From: DATKCT01 sp035513055 | GTDB taxonomy: Bacteria; Verrucomicrobiota; Verrucomicrobiia; Verrucomicrobiales; DEV007 | NCBI GenBank assembly: GCA_035513055.1 | Contig: DATKCT010000187.1 | Location: forward strand, 1 to 64,000 | Direction of reading: 5' to 3' | Length of the DNA: 64,000 nucleotides | In this document: positions 16,320 through 24,628 of the stretch, in pieces | Layout of the letters: each line of letters opens with the position of its first letter | Numbering within the stretch: position 1 is the first letter of the stretch | Position numbers and translations under genes: made by a program | The notes under the pieces: model-generated | The model's database searches: none | The model's input: only the letters and a program-made list of their open reading frames with translations | Told to the model about the DNA's origin: nothing

Positions 16320-16696
16320 ACCCTAAATCCTATGGAAACGGCGGTCAATCCCCCGCGAGGAGTCGCCAGGACGTTTGGTCTAACGTCAGAGCTCACTCGC
16401 GGCGCGGAGCGCCGTTGAGTGCAGCGTCTGGTTGGGAATTCTTTTCATCGAGATCGAAATCGCTGTCGAAATCGGGATCGACTCCGTATTCGGCAGCTTC
16501 CTCTTCAACGGCATAGCCTCTCTTGCCGAGCCTGCTAAGCGGTAGACATCAAGCTTTTCGAGCCCCAAGGCCATGGTCTTTCGATTTCGATAGCGATTTG
16601 GATTCTTTCCGAACAGGCTGTCCGGCCGGCGAAGCGCTCGCGGCGCGACGTTTCTTTTGTGGGCAACCGGCCGGAGGCGCTCCCGGGCAGATCTGG
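16320..16696. other. Intergenic region with attC-like site and a gene fragment
   Basis: No intact gene is seen. It contains the attC-like site at 16378-16437 and a 75-bp block (about 16438-16518) that repeats 15663-15730. On the minus strand at 16535-16574 there is a short start resembling four-helix-bundle (23S rRNA intervening-sequence) proteins (GLEKLDVYRLA) fused after about 13 codons to the repeated acidic tail, so it is a deletion remnant. 16575-16696 shows nothing further. Confidence 0.45.
16378..16437 (-). repeat. attC-like recombination site
   Basis: On the minus strand it reads TCCCAACCAGACGCTGCACT at the start and ends GAGCTCTGACGTTAGAC. The last seven bases, GTTAGAC, are a perfect R' box (GTTRRRY), and TCCCAAC is close to an R'' box. 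The inside forms an imperfect hairpin around GGCGCTCCGCGCC. It lies upstream of the MazEF-type pair, and a near copy lies downstream at 15603-15662. Confidence 0.6.
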
Positions 16697-17332
16697 TTAG
16701 TCTTCGCCGGGAGGGAGGAGGCCGGGTTCAGGAATCCGGGGGGAAGGCGCCTCGATGGGGGGGCGGACCACGGTCTCGCCGGGTGCGGGATCCAGGCTGT
16801 TTGGGCCGGGGTCGCCGGTTCCTGGAACTGAGGGTGGCGGCCTCATTTCGGTGGGAAGTGGGGCGTCGTCTTTAAAGAGAAGTCGCGAGGGGATATAACC
16901 GATCGACGCGTCGGGGAGGGAGACGCGGCTGAATCCCGATTCGCGGTCGTGTTCGAGGATGCCGACCTTGGTTCCCCGGTTCAGGTAGCGGGAAGGCTTG
17001 GCCAGGGTTCCATCGGCGCGGGATTCGAGCGTATCGAAGAACGGAGTAGCTGAGGCGGCGGCGACGCGCATTTCGAGAATATCCAGGGAGCTAACCGAGC
17101 GTCCGGAACCGGGGCCGGCGCCGCTGGCGAGATCGGGGCCGGCGTCGTCTTCAGCGTCGCCGGCGGTTTCTTCGGTTTCTTCGTCTTGTTTCTTCTTGCG
17201 ATCTTTGCCGAAGAGGGGGCCGATGCCGTTGGTTTCGCAACTGGAGAGGGCGAAGGCTGCGGCGCAAAGGCAAGCGGTCCATCGGAGGGGTGCGAGGGCC
17301 GGGGTGAGGGAGGGTGGGATGGGGCGGTTCAT
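16697..17332 (-). CDS. Lipoprotein with SH3-like domain
   Basis: A 211-residue protein. The start at 17332 gives a signal peptide ending LSSC (lipobox, Cys at about residue 32). After a charged linker (KDRKKKQDEETEETAG) comes an SH3-like segment (MRVAAASATPFFDTLES, KVGILEHDRESGFSRVSLPDASIGYIPSRLL), as found in cell-wall-binding or sensor proteins. The tail is Pro-rich. It is adjacent to a TPR protein gene transcribed the same way, so both may serve the envelope. The ORF upstream of 17332 is a shadow of the TPR gene. Confidence 0.65.
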   Translation of the reverse strand: MNRPIPPSLTPALAPLRWTACLCAAAFALSSCETNGIGPLFGKDRKKKQDEETEETAGDAEDDAGPDLASGAGPGSGRSVSSLDILEMRVAAASATPFFDTLESRADGTLAKPSRYLNRGTKVGILEHDRESGFSRVSLPDASIGYIPSRLLFKDDAPLPTEMRPPPSVPGTGDPGPNSLDPAPGETVVRPPIEAPSPRIPEPGLLPPGED

Positions 17333-17369
17333 GGGCTGGCGCCCTGGGGACGTAAACGGCTGCGTTGGG

Positions 17370-18110
17370 TCAATCGGGCTGTTGATACACCTTGGCATTG
17401 GCCTCTTCAAGGTCGCGCTCGAACTCGGAGTCCTTGGGGACGCCCAAGGCGACGGCCTGGAGGTAGTGCCGCCTGGCGAGTTCGGGGGAGGGCGAGTCGC
17501 GGGCCAGATACATGAGGGCGAGGTTGTAATGGGCTTCGGCGTATTCGGGATCGAGTTCGACGGCGGTGTGGAGGGATCGTTCCGCTCCGCGGGTCCAGCC
17601 GAGTCCGAGGAGGACGACGGCGAGTTCGTTGTGGATGCGCGGTTCGCGAGGTTCCAGGGCGGCGGCGCGGGTGAGGCAGGAGACGGCGAGCATGCTTTGA
17701 CCATCGCGATGGTAAGCCATGCCAAGGGTTTCCCAGGTGCGCACGAGGGTAGGATCTCCGCGCAGGGCTTCTTCGAGGCGGAGGATGGCCTCTTTGTAGT
17801 CGTGTTCCTGGAAGCTCACGGCGCCGAGATTGGACAGGACCCGGGGATTGTTGGGATCGAGGCGGAGGAGGGATTGGAAGGTCCGCCGGGCGCGCGGCCA
17901 ATCGGCGGCGGCAAAGGCGGCAGCTCCTTCGGCGGTGAGACGGCGAATGGATTCGCGGTCGAGGGAAGGGGTGGTGGGGGAGGCGGCGGTGGGAACGGGA
18001 TCGCTTGCGGGCAGCGGTGAGGTAGCGAGGAGGCAGGCGGAGAGAATCGCGGTCGAATGGGGGCGCACGGCGGCAAAAGATACGCGGATTTTTGGCTGGA
18101 TCTCCTGCAA
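17370..18110 (-). CDS. Secreted TPR-repeat protein
   Basis: A 246-residue protein with a hydrophobic N-terminus (ILSACLLATSPLPAS). It has at least five tetratricopeptide repeats from about residue 60 to 225, for example WPRARRTFQSLLRLDPNNP, YKEAILRLEEALRGDPT, and ERSLHTAVELDPEYAEAHYNLALMYLA. Such proteins act as scaffolds for protein assembly. It is transcribed away from lexA, and the LexA box at 18122-18135 is only 12 bp from its start codon, so it may belong to the SOS regulon. That is an inference. Confidence 0.75.
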   Translation of the reverse strand: MQEIQPKIRVSFAAVRPHSTAILSACLLATSPLPASDPVPTAASPTTPSLDRESIRRLTAEGAAAFAAADWPRARRTFQSLLRLDPNNPRVLSNLGAVSFQEHDYKEAILRLEEALRGDPTLVRTWETLGMAYHRDGQSMLAVSCLTRAAALEPREPRIHNELAVVLLGLGWTRGAERSLHTAVELDPEYAEAHYNLALMYLARDSPSPELARRHYLQAVALGVPKDSEFERDLEEANAKVYQQPD

Positions 18111-18121
18111 AAAGCAGGTAG

Positions 18122-18135
18122 TGTTCAGCGGAACA
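18122..18135. promoter_or_regulatory. LexA operator (TGTTC-N4-GAACA)
   Basis: A perfect palindrome TGTTCAGCGGAACA lies in the 29-bp gap between the divergent TPR gene and lexA. This is the motif described for Verrucomicrobia LexA. It should mediate LexA self-repression and possibly control of the TPR gene. Confidence 0.85.
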
Positions 18136-18139
18136 GCAA

Positions 18140-18763
18140 ATGACTGGGCTTATGCTTACACCACGCCAGCGTCAGATACTTGATTACCTCCGGAGGGAAC
18201 ACCGTCGAACGGGGATTATGCCGACGACCCGGGAGATCCAGCATTATTTCGGGTTTTCCAGTCAGACTGCGGCGATGAGCCATCTGCGGGCGCTGGAACG
18301 GAAGGGGGCCATCCGGCGGGCGCCGGGCAAGGCTCGGGCGGTGCAATTGTTGGAACCGCGCCGGCCTCGAGCGGAAGTGGTCGAGGTGCCGATTTACGGA
18401 TCGATCGCGGCGGGCTTAGCCGAGGAGCAGACGCAGGGAGAAGGGGAGAGTCTGGCGGTCGACGCGGTGAACCTGGGCGTGCCGCGCGGGTCGCGCACCT
18501 TTGCGTTGCGGGTGCGGGGGGATTCGATGATCGACGCTCAGATCGCAGACGGCGATTATGTGGTGCTCGAGGTTCGTCCGCCCAAGCATGGGGACGTCGT
18601 GGCGGCCTTGATTGATGGGGAGACCACGCTGAAGCGCTATGTGATGCGCAGCGGAAGGCCGTATCTGCGGGCGGAGAATCCGGATTACCCGGAGTTGAAA
18701 CCGGCCCGGGAGCTGGTGATTCAAGGGGTAATGATCGCTTTGCTGCGCACGTTGAAGCGCTAA
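18140..18763 (+). CDS. lexA: LexA repressor
   Basis: A 207-residue SOS repressor. The N-domain has LTPRQRQILDYLRREHRRTG and the winged helix segment PTTREIQHYFGFSSQTAAMSH. The Ala-Gly cleavage site is in IAAGLAEE (about residues 93-94). The C-terminal S24 peptidase domain has the catalytic Ser in GDSMID and Lys in TTLKRY. A second start at 18152 (MLTPRQ) is equally possible; it would match the usual LexA N-terminus. The operator ends 4 bp before the first ATG, so the mRNA leader must be very short or start within the box. A family A element follows the stop directly. Confidence 0.95.
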   Translation: MTGLMLTPRQRQILDYLRREHRRTGIMPTTREIQHYFGFSSQTAAMSHLRALERKGAIRRAPGKARAVQLLEPRRPRAEVVEVPIYGSIAAGLAEEQTQGEGESLAVDAVNLGVPRGSRTFALRVRGDSMIDAQIADGDYVVLEVRPPKHGDVVAALIDGETTLKRYVMRSGRPYLRAENPDYPELKPARELVIQGVMIALLRTLKR

Positions 18764-18938
18764 CCCATATTTCTCATACCCTTTTTGCTGTGGCGCGCTG
18801 CACACCATGCTGCCTCCGTTGCACTGGCCTCAGGCTTGAGCAGGGTGTGTTCACGCAACGCTGCGACCTCGGCTGCGCGCGGCCTGGGCAGAAAGGGGCT
18901 CGCAGGGCCTCGCGAAGAAACGGTATGAGGAATGCGGG
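18764..18938. mobile_element. MITE-like element, family A, 175 bp
   Basis: The left end reads CCCATATTTCTCATACC and the right end GGTATGAGGAATGCGGG, which are inverted repeats differing by two bases. The interior shares GCTGTGGCGCGCTGC and CTCGGCTGCGCGCGGC with the copy at 57098 but is about 60 bp shorter. It starts right after the lexA TAA and ends 3 bp before the next gene's ATG. Confidence 0.75.
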
Positions 18939-18941
18939 TTC

Positions 18942-19565
18942 ATGGCGGTAGTCGATCTCAGAGCGGGTGAAGTCTTGATCAAGCTGGTGTTCGAAGGCGC
19001 TCCTGCGGCGGGCAAGGCGACTTCGTTGCGGGCGGTGCGGAGCCTGCTTCCGGAGGGTTGCTGCGAGGAATTGGAATTGCATAAGGCGTCGGTGGACACG
19101 GTCTTGCGGTTCGATTTCGTGCCCCCTGGAACGGCGTTGATCGCAGGATTCCGGACGCGGATCCGGTTGGTGACGGTGACTGGGGAGGTAGCCTACAGCG
19201 CGACGCGACGCCTATGCTTGTTCGGCGCGGATGGAGTGGTGTTTACGGTGGACAGCGATCCGGCCCGGGAAGCGGAGAACGTGCGGGCCTATGAAGGGTT
19301 CGCAGACGTTGTGGATCAGAACCGGCGCAATCCCGACACGATTCCGTTGGTGTTTCAGTACAACAAACGGGATTTGCCGGATGCGGCCGGAGTATCGGAA
19401 TTGGGGGAGGCGTTTGCGGCTGGGCCGGCAGACCGGTACGGGGTGGAGACGGTGGCGCTGGAGGGATCCGGACTGTTGCGCTGTTTGGACGTGGTTATGG
19501 CGGAAGTGGTGCGGCGATTCGAGATCGGGAGGCAGCGGTTTCCGGAGCTGCGAGGTGAGGGCTGA
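18942..19565 (+). CDS. MglA-like small GTPase
   Basis: A 207-residue protein of the Ras-like MglA family. A P-loop-like motif GAPAAGKAT (residues about 19-27), a switch region VLRFDFVPP, GFRTRIRLVTVTGEVAYSATRR (G3 region), GADGVVFTVDSD, and NKRDLP (G4, about 143-148) are in order. In MglA the P-loop is GxxxxGKT; here the Ser/Thr after Lys is Ala, followed by Thr. MglA proteins set cell polarity and motility. No mglB partner is nearby. The ATG lies 3 bp after a family A element, whose GAGGAA may act as the ribosome-binding site. Confidence 0.75.
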   Translation: MAVVDLRAGEVLIKLVFEGAPAAGKATSLRAVRSLLPEGCCEELELHKASVDTVLRFDFVPPGTALIAGFRTRIRLVTVTGEVAYSATRRLCLFGADGVVFTVDSDPAREAENVRAYEGFADVVDQNRRNPDTIPLVFQYNKRDLPDAAGVSELGEAFAAGPADRYGVETVALEGSGLLRCLDVVMAEVVRRFEIGRQRFPELRGEG

Positions 19566-19673
19566 GGAAGTGGATCGAGGCCGCTCAAGGGCCTGTTTGC
19601 CGTTCTGCGCTATGGAAAAATCGGTTGCAGGGGAGCTGAGGGCGGCTACGGGTGGCGGGGACTGACTTTTCCG

Positions 19674-19746
19674 GGGGCATTAGCTCAGTTGGTAGAGCGC
19701 TTCAATGGCATTGAAGAGGTCAGCGGTTCGACTCCGCTATGCTCCA
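19674..19746 (+). tRNA. tRNA-Ala (anticodon GGC)
   Basis: A 73-nt cloverleaf: acceptor stem GGGGCAT with ATGCTCC (one G-T pair), D-arm AGCTCAGTTGG, anticodon stem CTTCA/TGAAG with loop ATGGCAT (GGC), and T-arm with GGTTCGACTCC. The 3' CCA is not encoded, as the sequence continues A-CAC. It reads GCC alanine codons. Nothing else of this kind was found in the window. Confidence 0.95.
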
Positions 19747-19751
19747 CACTC

Positions 19752-21131
19752 TCAGAGGAGTTCGCGAATCACCGCGCCGCCGTCGACGGCGGGGATGGGG
19801 CGGCCGGCGTGATTAAGGAAGGTCGACGCGGGATCGACTCCCAGCACGTGATAAATAGTCTGGTGAATGTCGTGCGGCGTGACGGGTCTTTCTGAGGGCC
19901 GTTCTCCAAGACGGTCGGTGGCGCCGACGATCCGGCCGCCTTGGATTCCTCCTCCGCCGAGGAGGCAAAACATGGCGTGGCCCCAATGGTCGCGGCCCGG
20001 CGTGCCCTGGCTCAGGGGAGGCCCGCCGTTGCCGCCGTCGTTCATTTTTGGAGTGCGGCTGAACTCGCCACAGACGACGACGAGGGTTTTGTCGTAGAGG
20101 CCGCGCCGGGAAAGGTCGGTGAACAGGCCATAAATGGCGGCGTCCACGCGGGGGAGGTAGTCCTTCATCCCCTGTTCGAGATTCCAGTGATGATCCCAGC
20201 CGCCCAGGTGGACGGTGACGAAGGTGGATCCGGCCTCGACCAAGCGGGCGGCCAGAAGCGCGCTTTGTCCCCAGTCGTTGCGGCCATAGAGATCGCGAAT
20301 GGCGGGGTCTTCGTTTCCGAGTTCGAAGGCCTGTCGCGCTTTGCGACCGGTGACAAGGTCATAGGCGCGCTGGTCGAAGCGGTCCATCGTTTCCATCATT
20401 CCGGAAACGTCGGCGCGTCGCTGGAGCCGGTCGAGTTCGAGGCGCAAGTTCCGGCGGTCTTCCAAGCGATTCAGGGTGAGATTGCCCGGGGGCTGGACAT
20501 CGGCGACGCGGTAATCGTCGGCGTTGGGACTGCCGCCGGTCTCGAAGGGGCCGTGAGCGCGTCCCAAATAATTCCCGCCGAAATAGCCGGGCCGGATTCC
20601 CACGGTGCTGGAGTAGGGCACGGCGATATGGGCGGGGATGCCGGGCTGCCGCGGACCGCAGACCTTGGCGGCGATAGCGCTTATTCCTGGGTATTTAGGA
20701 CTCGTGTCTCCTCCGTTGGCTCCGCTGCGGCCGGTGAGGATGCGGTGAGCCCCTCCGAAGTGATCGCCGTCGTCGTGGTAGAGAGAGCGGACAATGGAAA
20801 ACCTGTCGGCGATCTTGGCTTGGAGCGGGAAGAGTTCGCTGATCTCGATACCGGGGACATTGGTTTTTATGGGGCGCCAGATGCCGCGGTATTCGCCGGG
20901 CGCCTCGGGCTTGAGGTCGTAAAGATCCATGTGGCTGGGACCTCCATCGAGCCAGAGCAGGATGACCGAAGTGTCCTTGGCCGGGGCCCGGTTGGGGTCG
21001 CCATCAGAGGCGGCGCGGAGCACGCAGCCGAGCCCGGCCGAAGCCATGCCCGCGACGCCGATTTGAAGGAAGTGGCGGCGCTGGATTCCATCGCAATAGC
21101 GACCCGCCAGACCGGATTCGACTTGGAACAT
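19752..21131 (-). CDS. DUF1501 family secreted protein
   Basis: A 459-residue protein. The start at 21131 (MFQVESGLAG) precedes a twin-arginine-type signal (QRRHFLQIGVAGMASAGLG), so it is probably exported folded. The DUF1501 body has LLWLDGGPSHMDLYDLKPEAPGEYRG, SELFPLQAKIADRFSIVRS, GDHFGGAHRILTGR, and near the end VCGEFSRTPKMN, GRDHWGHAMFCLLGGGG and TPHDIHQTIYHVLG. This fold belongs to the alkaline phosphatase/sulfatase superfamily but lacks known catalysis; the role is unknown. In many Planctomycetes and Verrucomicrobia it is paired with a PSCyt/PSD1 protein; here the PSD1 gene is 13 kb away. Confidence 0.85.
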   Translation of the reverse strand: MFQVESGLAGRYCDGIQRRHFLQIGVAGMASAGLGCVLRAASDGDPNRAPAKDTSVILLWLDGGPSHMDLYDLKPEAPGEYRGIWRPIKTNVPGIEISELFPLQAKIADRFSIVRSLYHDDGDHFGGAHRILTGRSGANGGDTSPKYPGISAIAAKVCGPRQPGIPAHIAVPYSSTVGIRPGYFGGNYLGRAHGPFETGGSPNADDYRVADVQPPGNLTLNRLEDRRNLRLELDRLQRRADVSGMMETMDRFDQRAYDLVTGRKARQAFELGNEDPAIRDLYGRNDWGQSALLAARLVEAGSTFVTVHLGGWDHHWNLEQGMKDYLPRVDAAIYGLFTDLSRRGLYDKTLVVVCGEFSRTPKMNDGGNGGPPLSQGTPGRDHWGHAMFCLLGGGGIQGGRIVGATDRLGERPSERPVTPHDIHQTIYHVLGVDPASTFLNHAGRPIPAVDGGAVIRELL

Positions 21132-21280
21132 AAGAAGCCCTCCGTTTCTACTCGCGGCAAGTTTCAGGGCCGGGCCCGGGGAAGTCAACAGCAATGGGGA
21201 GGCATTTGGGAAAGCACTTTGGCCAGGTTCGGCAATCCCGCGTGCTTGCCCTGGGAGCGGGTGCGGCGAAAGTGGGGGGA

Positions 21281-21568
21281 ATGAGGCGCTTCGAATGGAA
21301 AGTACGCGGTGAGGACGGCGGCGTTTGGCGATGGCGGGCGGACCGGCATGGAGCGCGATGGGCGCTGAATATGCTGGCTCCGGGCGGGGAAGAACAGTGG
21401 GAGAGCGTGGAGCCTCCGCCGCGGGCGATGCTGGAAGCGCTGCGGGAGACGATATTCCGGAAATACCAGCGCCGGCGGGTGCCTTGGGAATATGTGAAGG
21501 AGATCGAGGCCTTGCTGGAAGAACTGGGGAGCCGGACGGACGACGGAGCCGATGGGGAATTGGAATGA
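21281..21568 (+). CDS. Hypothetical small protein
   Basis: A 95-residue protein from the start MRRFEWKVRGEDGGVWRWR; the ORF is open from 21194, but the upstream 87 nt overlap the leader of the DUF1501 gene. The N-terminal part looks like beta strands, and the C-terminal part is a helix with KYQRRRVPWEYVKEIEALLEELG. No family is recognised. It is divergent from the DUF1501 gene, with about 150 bp between. Confidence 0.5.
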   Translation: MRRFEWKVRGEDGGVWRWRADRHGARWALNMLAPGGEEQWESVEPPPRAMLEALRETIFRKYQRRRVPWEYVKEIEALLEELGSRTDDGADGELE

Positions 21569-21645
21569 GCGTGAGGCTCAGCGCGCCGCGGGACGGACAT
21601 TTTTATGTAGCAGTCAGTGGAGAATTGTAGTATGGATCTGACAGG

Positions 21646-24384
21646 ATGGCGTGGTGCGGAGGTTGGAGGAGATTGGCGGCTGGGTTGGCGCTTGGCTCGG
21701 CGGGTTGCGGGGCGGCGGGCGGGACGGAATTGGAACCCGGAGACATTGTCGTCCTCGGATGGGGCGCGGAAGCGGAGAGGAAAGGATTTGTCTGGGCTCC
21801 GTTGGTCGGCCTGGAACCTGGCGTAGAGCTTTGGTTTACGGACAACGGCTGGTCGGGAAGTCATCTTCTTTCGGGAGAAGGGTTGGCGGTTTTCACCGTA
21901 GGGGCGGAAGGATTGGCGGCGGGAACGGTGCTCATGGGACCGGGGTCCGCCTTGGGGAATGGGTCTTCGTGGGGGCCGGAGTGGAGCGCGCCCGCGGAAG
22001 CGTCCGGCCGCGGGATCGATCTGGCGGCCGGCGGCGATCAGATTCTGGTATTTACCGGAAACCCTAGCGAACCGGCATTTCTTTTTGTCCTGAGTTCGGC
22101 GGGCCCGGCGTTCACGGCTCCGGCGACGGCGGACGATGCGAGGCGGACGGCCCTTCCACAGGGTTTGGCCGAGGGATCGACGGCGGTGGCGGCCGGCGTG
22201 GACTTCGAGACGGGCTTCGGCAACCTGTGGTATGCCGGGGATCTTCGCCGGGCCAGCAAAGCGGAGTTGCTGGCTTCCATCGGCGACAGCGGATTCTGGT
22301 TGGGAAGTGATGACGGGTGGATTCCCGATCTGAGGCCGTTGATTGTGGAACCGGGCTACGAGGCGGGGCAGTTTGTGCCCATTCATCGGTTGCACCGCGG
22401 CGCGGACCGGGCGTCATGGATAGGCCGGGAGGTTGAGATCGAGGGGGTGGCGACGGCGGACCTGCGGACTCGGTTAGGCGGGATCATCGTGGAGGAGGAG
22501 CGGAAGGATTGGGACGAGGACCCGCATACTCCGGAGGGGATCCTGGTCCTGCATGCTCAGGACCGCCCGCCGCTGCGGGTGGGCGACCGTGTACGGGCGG
22601 CGGGACGGGTGTTGGGCCACGCGCGGACCCTGGCCCTGGGGGAATTGCGGAGTCTGGTTAGGACAGGTGTGGCGGAGGCGGGGGAGGGCACGGTCTTGGC
22701 CTTTCCGTTTCCGGAGGCCGCGGAGGACTGGCTGCCTCGGTGGGAGGCCATGCGAGTGCGGTTGGAGGGTCCACTTTTTGTGGCGGACCTGGACCGGTTA
22801 GGGCGTTACGGTCAAGTGGACCTCGCGGACAGGGAGCGGGTCGTGGCTCCGACGCAGGTCGCGGCTCCGGGTTCGCCTGAGTTTCTGTTGTTGGCAAAGG
22901 CACAGCGGCACGGACTGGTTCGCGTCGATGACGGCCGCAGTCAGGAAGATCCGCGCCCGCTGCCGTTCACGAACGGGGGACTGACCGCGATTCGGGCGGG
23001 CGACCGTTGGCCGCCGTTCACCGCGGTGGTCTTGCGGGACTCTGGGCGGCACGTGCTGGTTCCATTGGAGGAAGAGCTGCGATCCCTGCCTGGGCAAGGG
23101 AGACCGGCCGGTCCGCCGCCGGTGGGCGGCGCACTGCGGGTGTTGTTTCTCAACGTTGCACACTATTTCAATGGAGACGGACTGGGGGGCGGATTTCCCA
23201 CCATGGGAGCTTGGTCGCAGGCGGAGTGGGAGAGGCAAACGGCCAAGGTAGTTGCGCTGCTGAAGGAGTCGGAGGCGCAGGTGATGGCTTTGGCGGAGCT
23301 GGAGAACGATGCGGGTGAGGGGTCAGGCGCCTTGGCGCAACTGGCCTCGGCGCTCGACGAGGCTTGTGGGCGCCTGTCCCGGTTCAAGGCTATCGCCGTG
23401 CACATGGATGAGGCGGGTTTTTCTTCGATCGCCAACGGGCTGATCTACGACAGCCTTGCGCTGCGGCCAGTGGGACGCCGCGCCGTGCTGCGGCGTGGTG
23501 TGTTCGGAGCACACAGCCGGGCGCCGCTGTTTCAAGTGTTCGAAGAGACATCGTCGGGCCGGCGTTTCGGCGTCGTGGTCAATCATTTCCGTTCCCGCTT
23601 GGCCGGGGGAAATCCTGGGCCGGGGGACAGCGATGTTGGCGACGGCGCGGACTGGTGGAACGAGGTCCGGGTGAGGTCGGCCGGAGAACTGGCCGGCTGG
23701 ATTGCCCAAGATCCGGTGGGTCTCGGGGTGCGAGATGTCTTGATCGTGGGCGATCTGAACGCCTATGCCTTGGAGGAACCGCTGGAACTGCTTCGGGCCA
23801 GGGGCTACACCGATTTGATCCGGACTTTTGGCGGAGAGGAGGTCTACACCTACATTCACGAGGGGAGAGCGGGAGTTCTCGACCACGCCCTGTCGTCCGC
23901 CGCGCTGGTTTCGGCCGTGACGGGCGCCGCGCCTTGGTCTGTCAATGCAGCAGAGGGAACGTGGATGGATTACCGGATCCGGTATAAGGATGGGGACATG
24001 CTGCGCGAGTCGGCGGATCACCCTTTTCGGAGTTCCGATCACGATCCGGTATTGTTCGGGCTCGATTTGAGCCGGGGTGGGTTCGACGGGGACGGGGACG
24101 GGGTGTCCGACGTGGAGGAAGCGGTGGCGGGGACGGATCCCGAAGACGGGGAAGACTACCTTCGCTGGGCGATCCAGAGACTGGACGACGGGGAGATTGA
24201 GATCGGATTTCAGGCGCGCGGCGGCAGAGTCTACACCGTCGAGTATTCGGGCGACCTTCACGGATGGAACGTGTTGAAAGAGTGGCCTGCAGAGCGGGCC
24301 TCCCAGTGGAGGACATTCCGATGGGCTCCGCTGCGGTCCTCGCCAGGGTTTCTCCGGTTGCGGGTCCGGCTGGAGAGGCGCTGA
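21646..24384 (+). CDS. Large secreted endonuclease/exonuclease/phosphatase-family protein
   Basis: A 912-residue protein with a hydrophobic N-terminus (RLAAGLALGSAGCG). Residues about 30-240 form an ExeM/NucH-like N-terminal beta region (GDIVVLGWGAE, WFTDNGW). A nucleic-acid-binding OB-like stretch follows (EVEIEGVATADL). From about 500 comes the EEP nuclease: VLFLNVAHYFNGDG, ALAELENDA (catalytic Glu), VNHFRSR, IVGDLNAYALEEP (Asp and Asn), and DHDPVLFG (Asp-His). The C-terminus has a calcium-like DGDGDGVSDVEEAVAGTDP motif and a small surface domain. It probably degrades extracellular DNA. Confidence 0.85.
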   Translation: MAWCGGWRRLAAGLALGSAGCGAAGGTELEPGDIVVLGWGAEAERKGFVWAPLVGLEPGVELWFTDNGWSGSHLLSGEGLAVFTVGAEGLAAGTVLMGPGSALGNGSSWGPEWSAPAEASGRGIDLAAGGDQILVFTGNPSEPAFLFVLSSAGPAFTAPATADDARRTALPQGLAEGSTAVAAGVDFETGFGNLWYAGDLRRASKAELLASIGDSGFWLGSDDGWIPDLRPLIVEPGYEAGQFVPIHRLHRGADRASWIGREVEIEGVATADLRTRLGGIIVEEERKDWDEDPHTPEGILVLHAQDRPPLRVGDRVRAAGRVLGHARTLALGELRSLVRTGVAEAGEGTVLAFPFPEAAEDWLPRWEAMRVRLEGPLFVADLDRLGRYGQVDLADRERVVAPTQVAAPGSPEFLLLAKAQRHGLVRVDDGRSQEDPRPLPFTNGGLTAIRAGDRWPPFTAVVLRDSGRHVLVPLEEELRSLPGQGRPAGPPPVGGALRVLFLNVAHYFNGDGLGGGFPTMGAWSQAEWERQTAKVVALLKESEAQVMALAELENDAGEGSGALAQLASALDEACGRLSRFKAIAVHMDEAGFSSIANGLIYDSLALRPVGRRAVLRRGVFGAHSRAPLFQVFEETSSGRRFGVVVNHFRSRLAGGNPGPGDSDVGDGADWWNEVRVRSAGELAGWIAQDPVGLGVRDVLIVGDLNAYALEEPLELLRARGYTDLIRTFGGEEVYTYIHEGRAGVLDHALSSAALVSAVTGAAPWSVNAAEGTWMDYRIRYKDGDMLRESADHPFRSSDHDPVLFGLDLSRGGFDGDGDGVSDVEEAVAGTDPEDGEDYLRWAIQRLDDGEIEIGFQARGGRVYTVEYSGDLHGWNVLKEWPAERASQWRTFRWAPLRSSPGFLRLRVRLERR

Positions 24385-24432
24385 CGCGTATTGCCCGAAC
24401 CCTTCCTGCCGTGGCGCGCTACGCCTCATGCT
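24385..24432. repeat. Truncated family A element
   Basis: Right after the nuclease stop the text CCGTGGCGCGCTACGCCTCA matches the inner part of family A copies, while the outer arm has decayed (GCGTATTGCCCGAACCC). The right end is missing. The following 190 bp up to 24628 hold no gene. Confidence 0.5.
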
Positions 24433-24628
24433 GTTCGCGTTCCGCTTGCCGGCAAGGCGAAAACTTTGCGCCTAGCCCGAATGGCGCAAGGTTAAGCCGT
24501 AAAATCGAGGATGTTCAAGGGCGCCTCGTTGGTCCGAAATTGCTGGGAGTATTCGTGGCGGGGTTTCTTCTTGTCGCTTTGACGGAAGACATTCCGTGGT
24601 AAAGTGACGATCTACTCAGTTTTGGATC

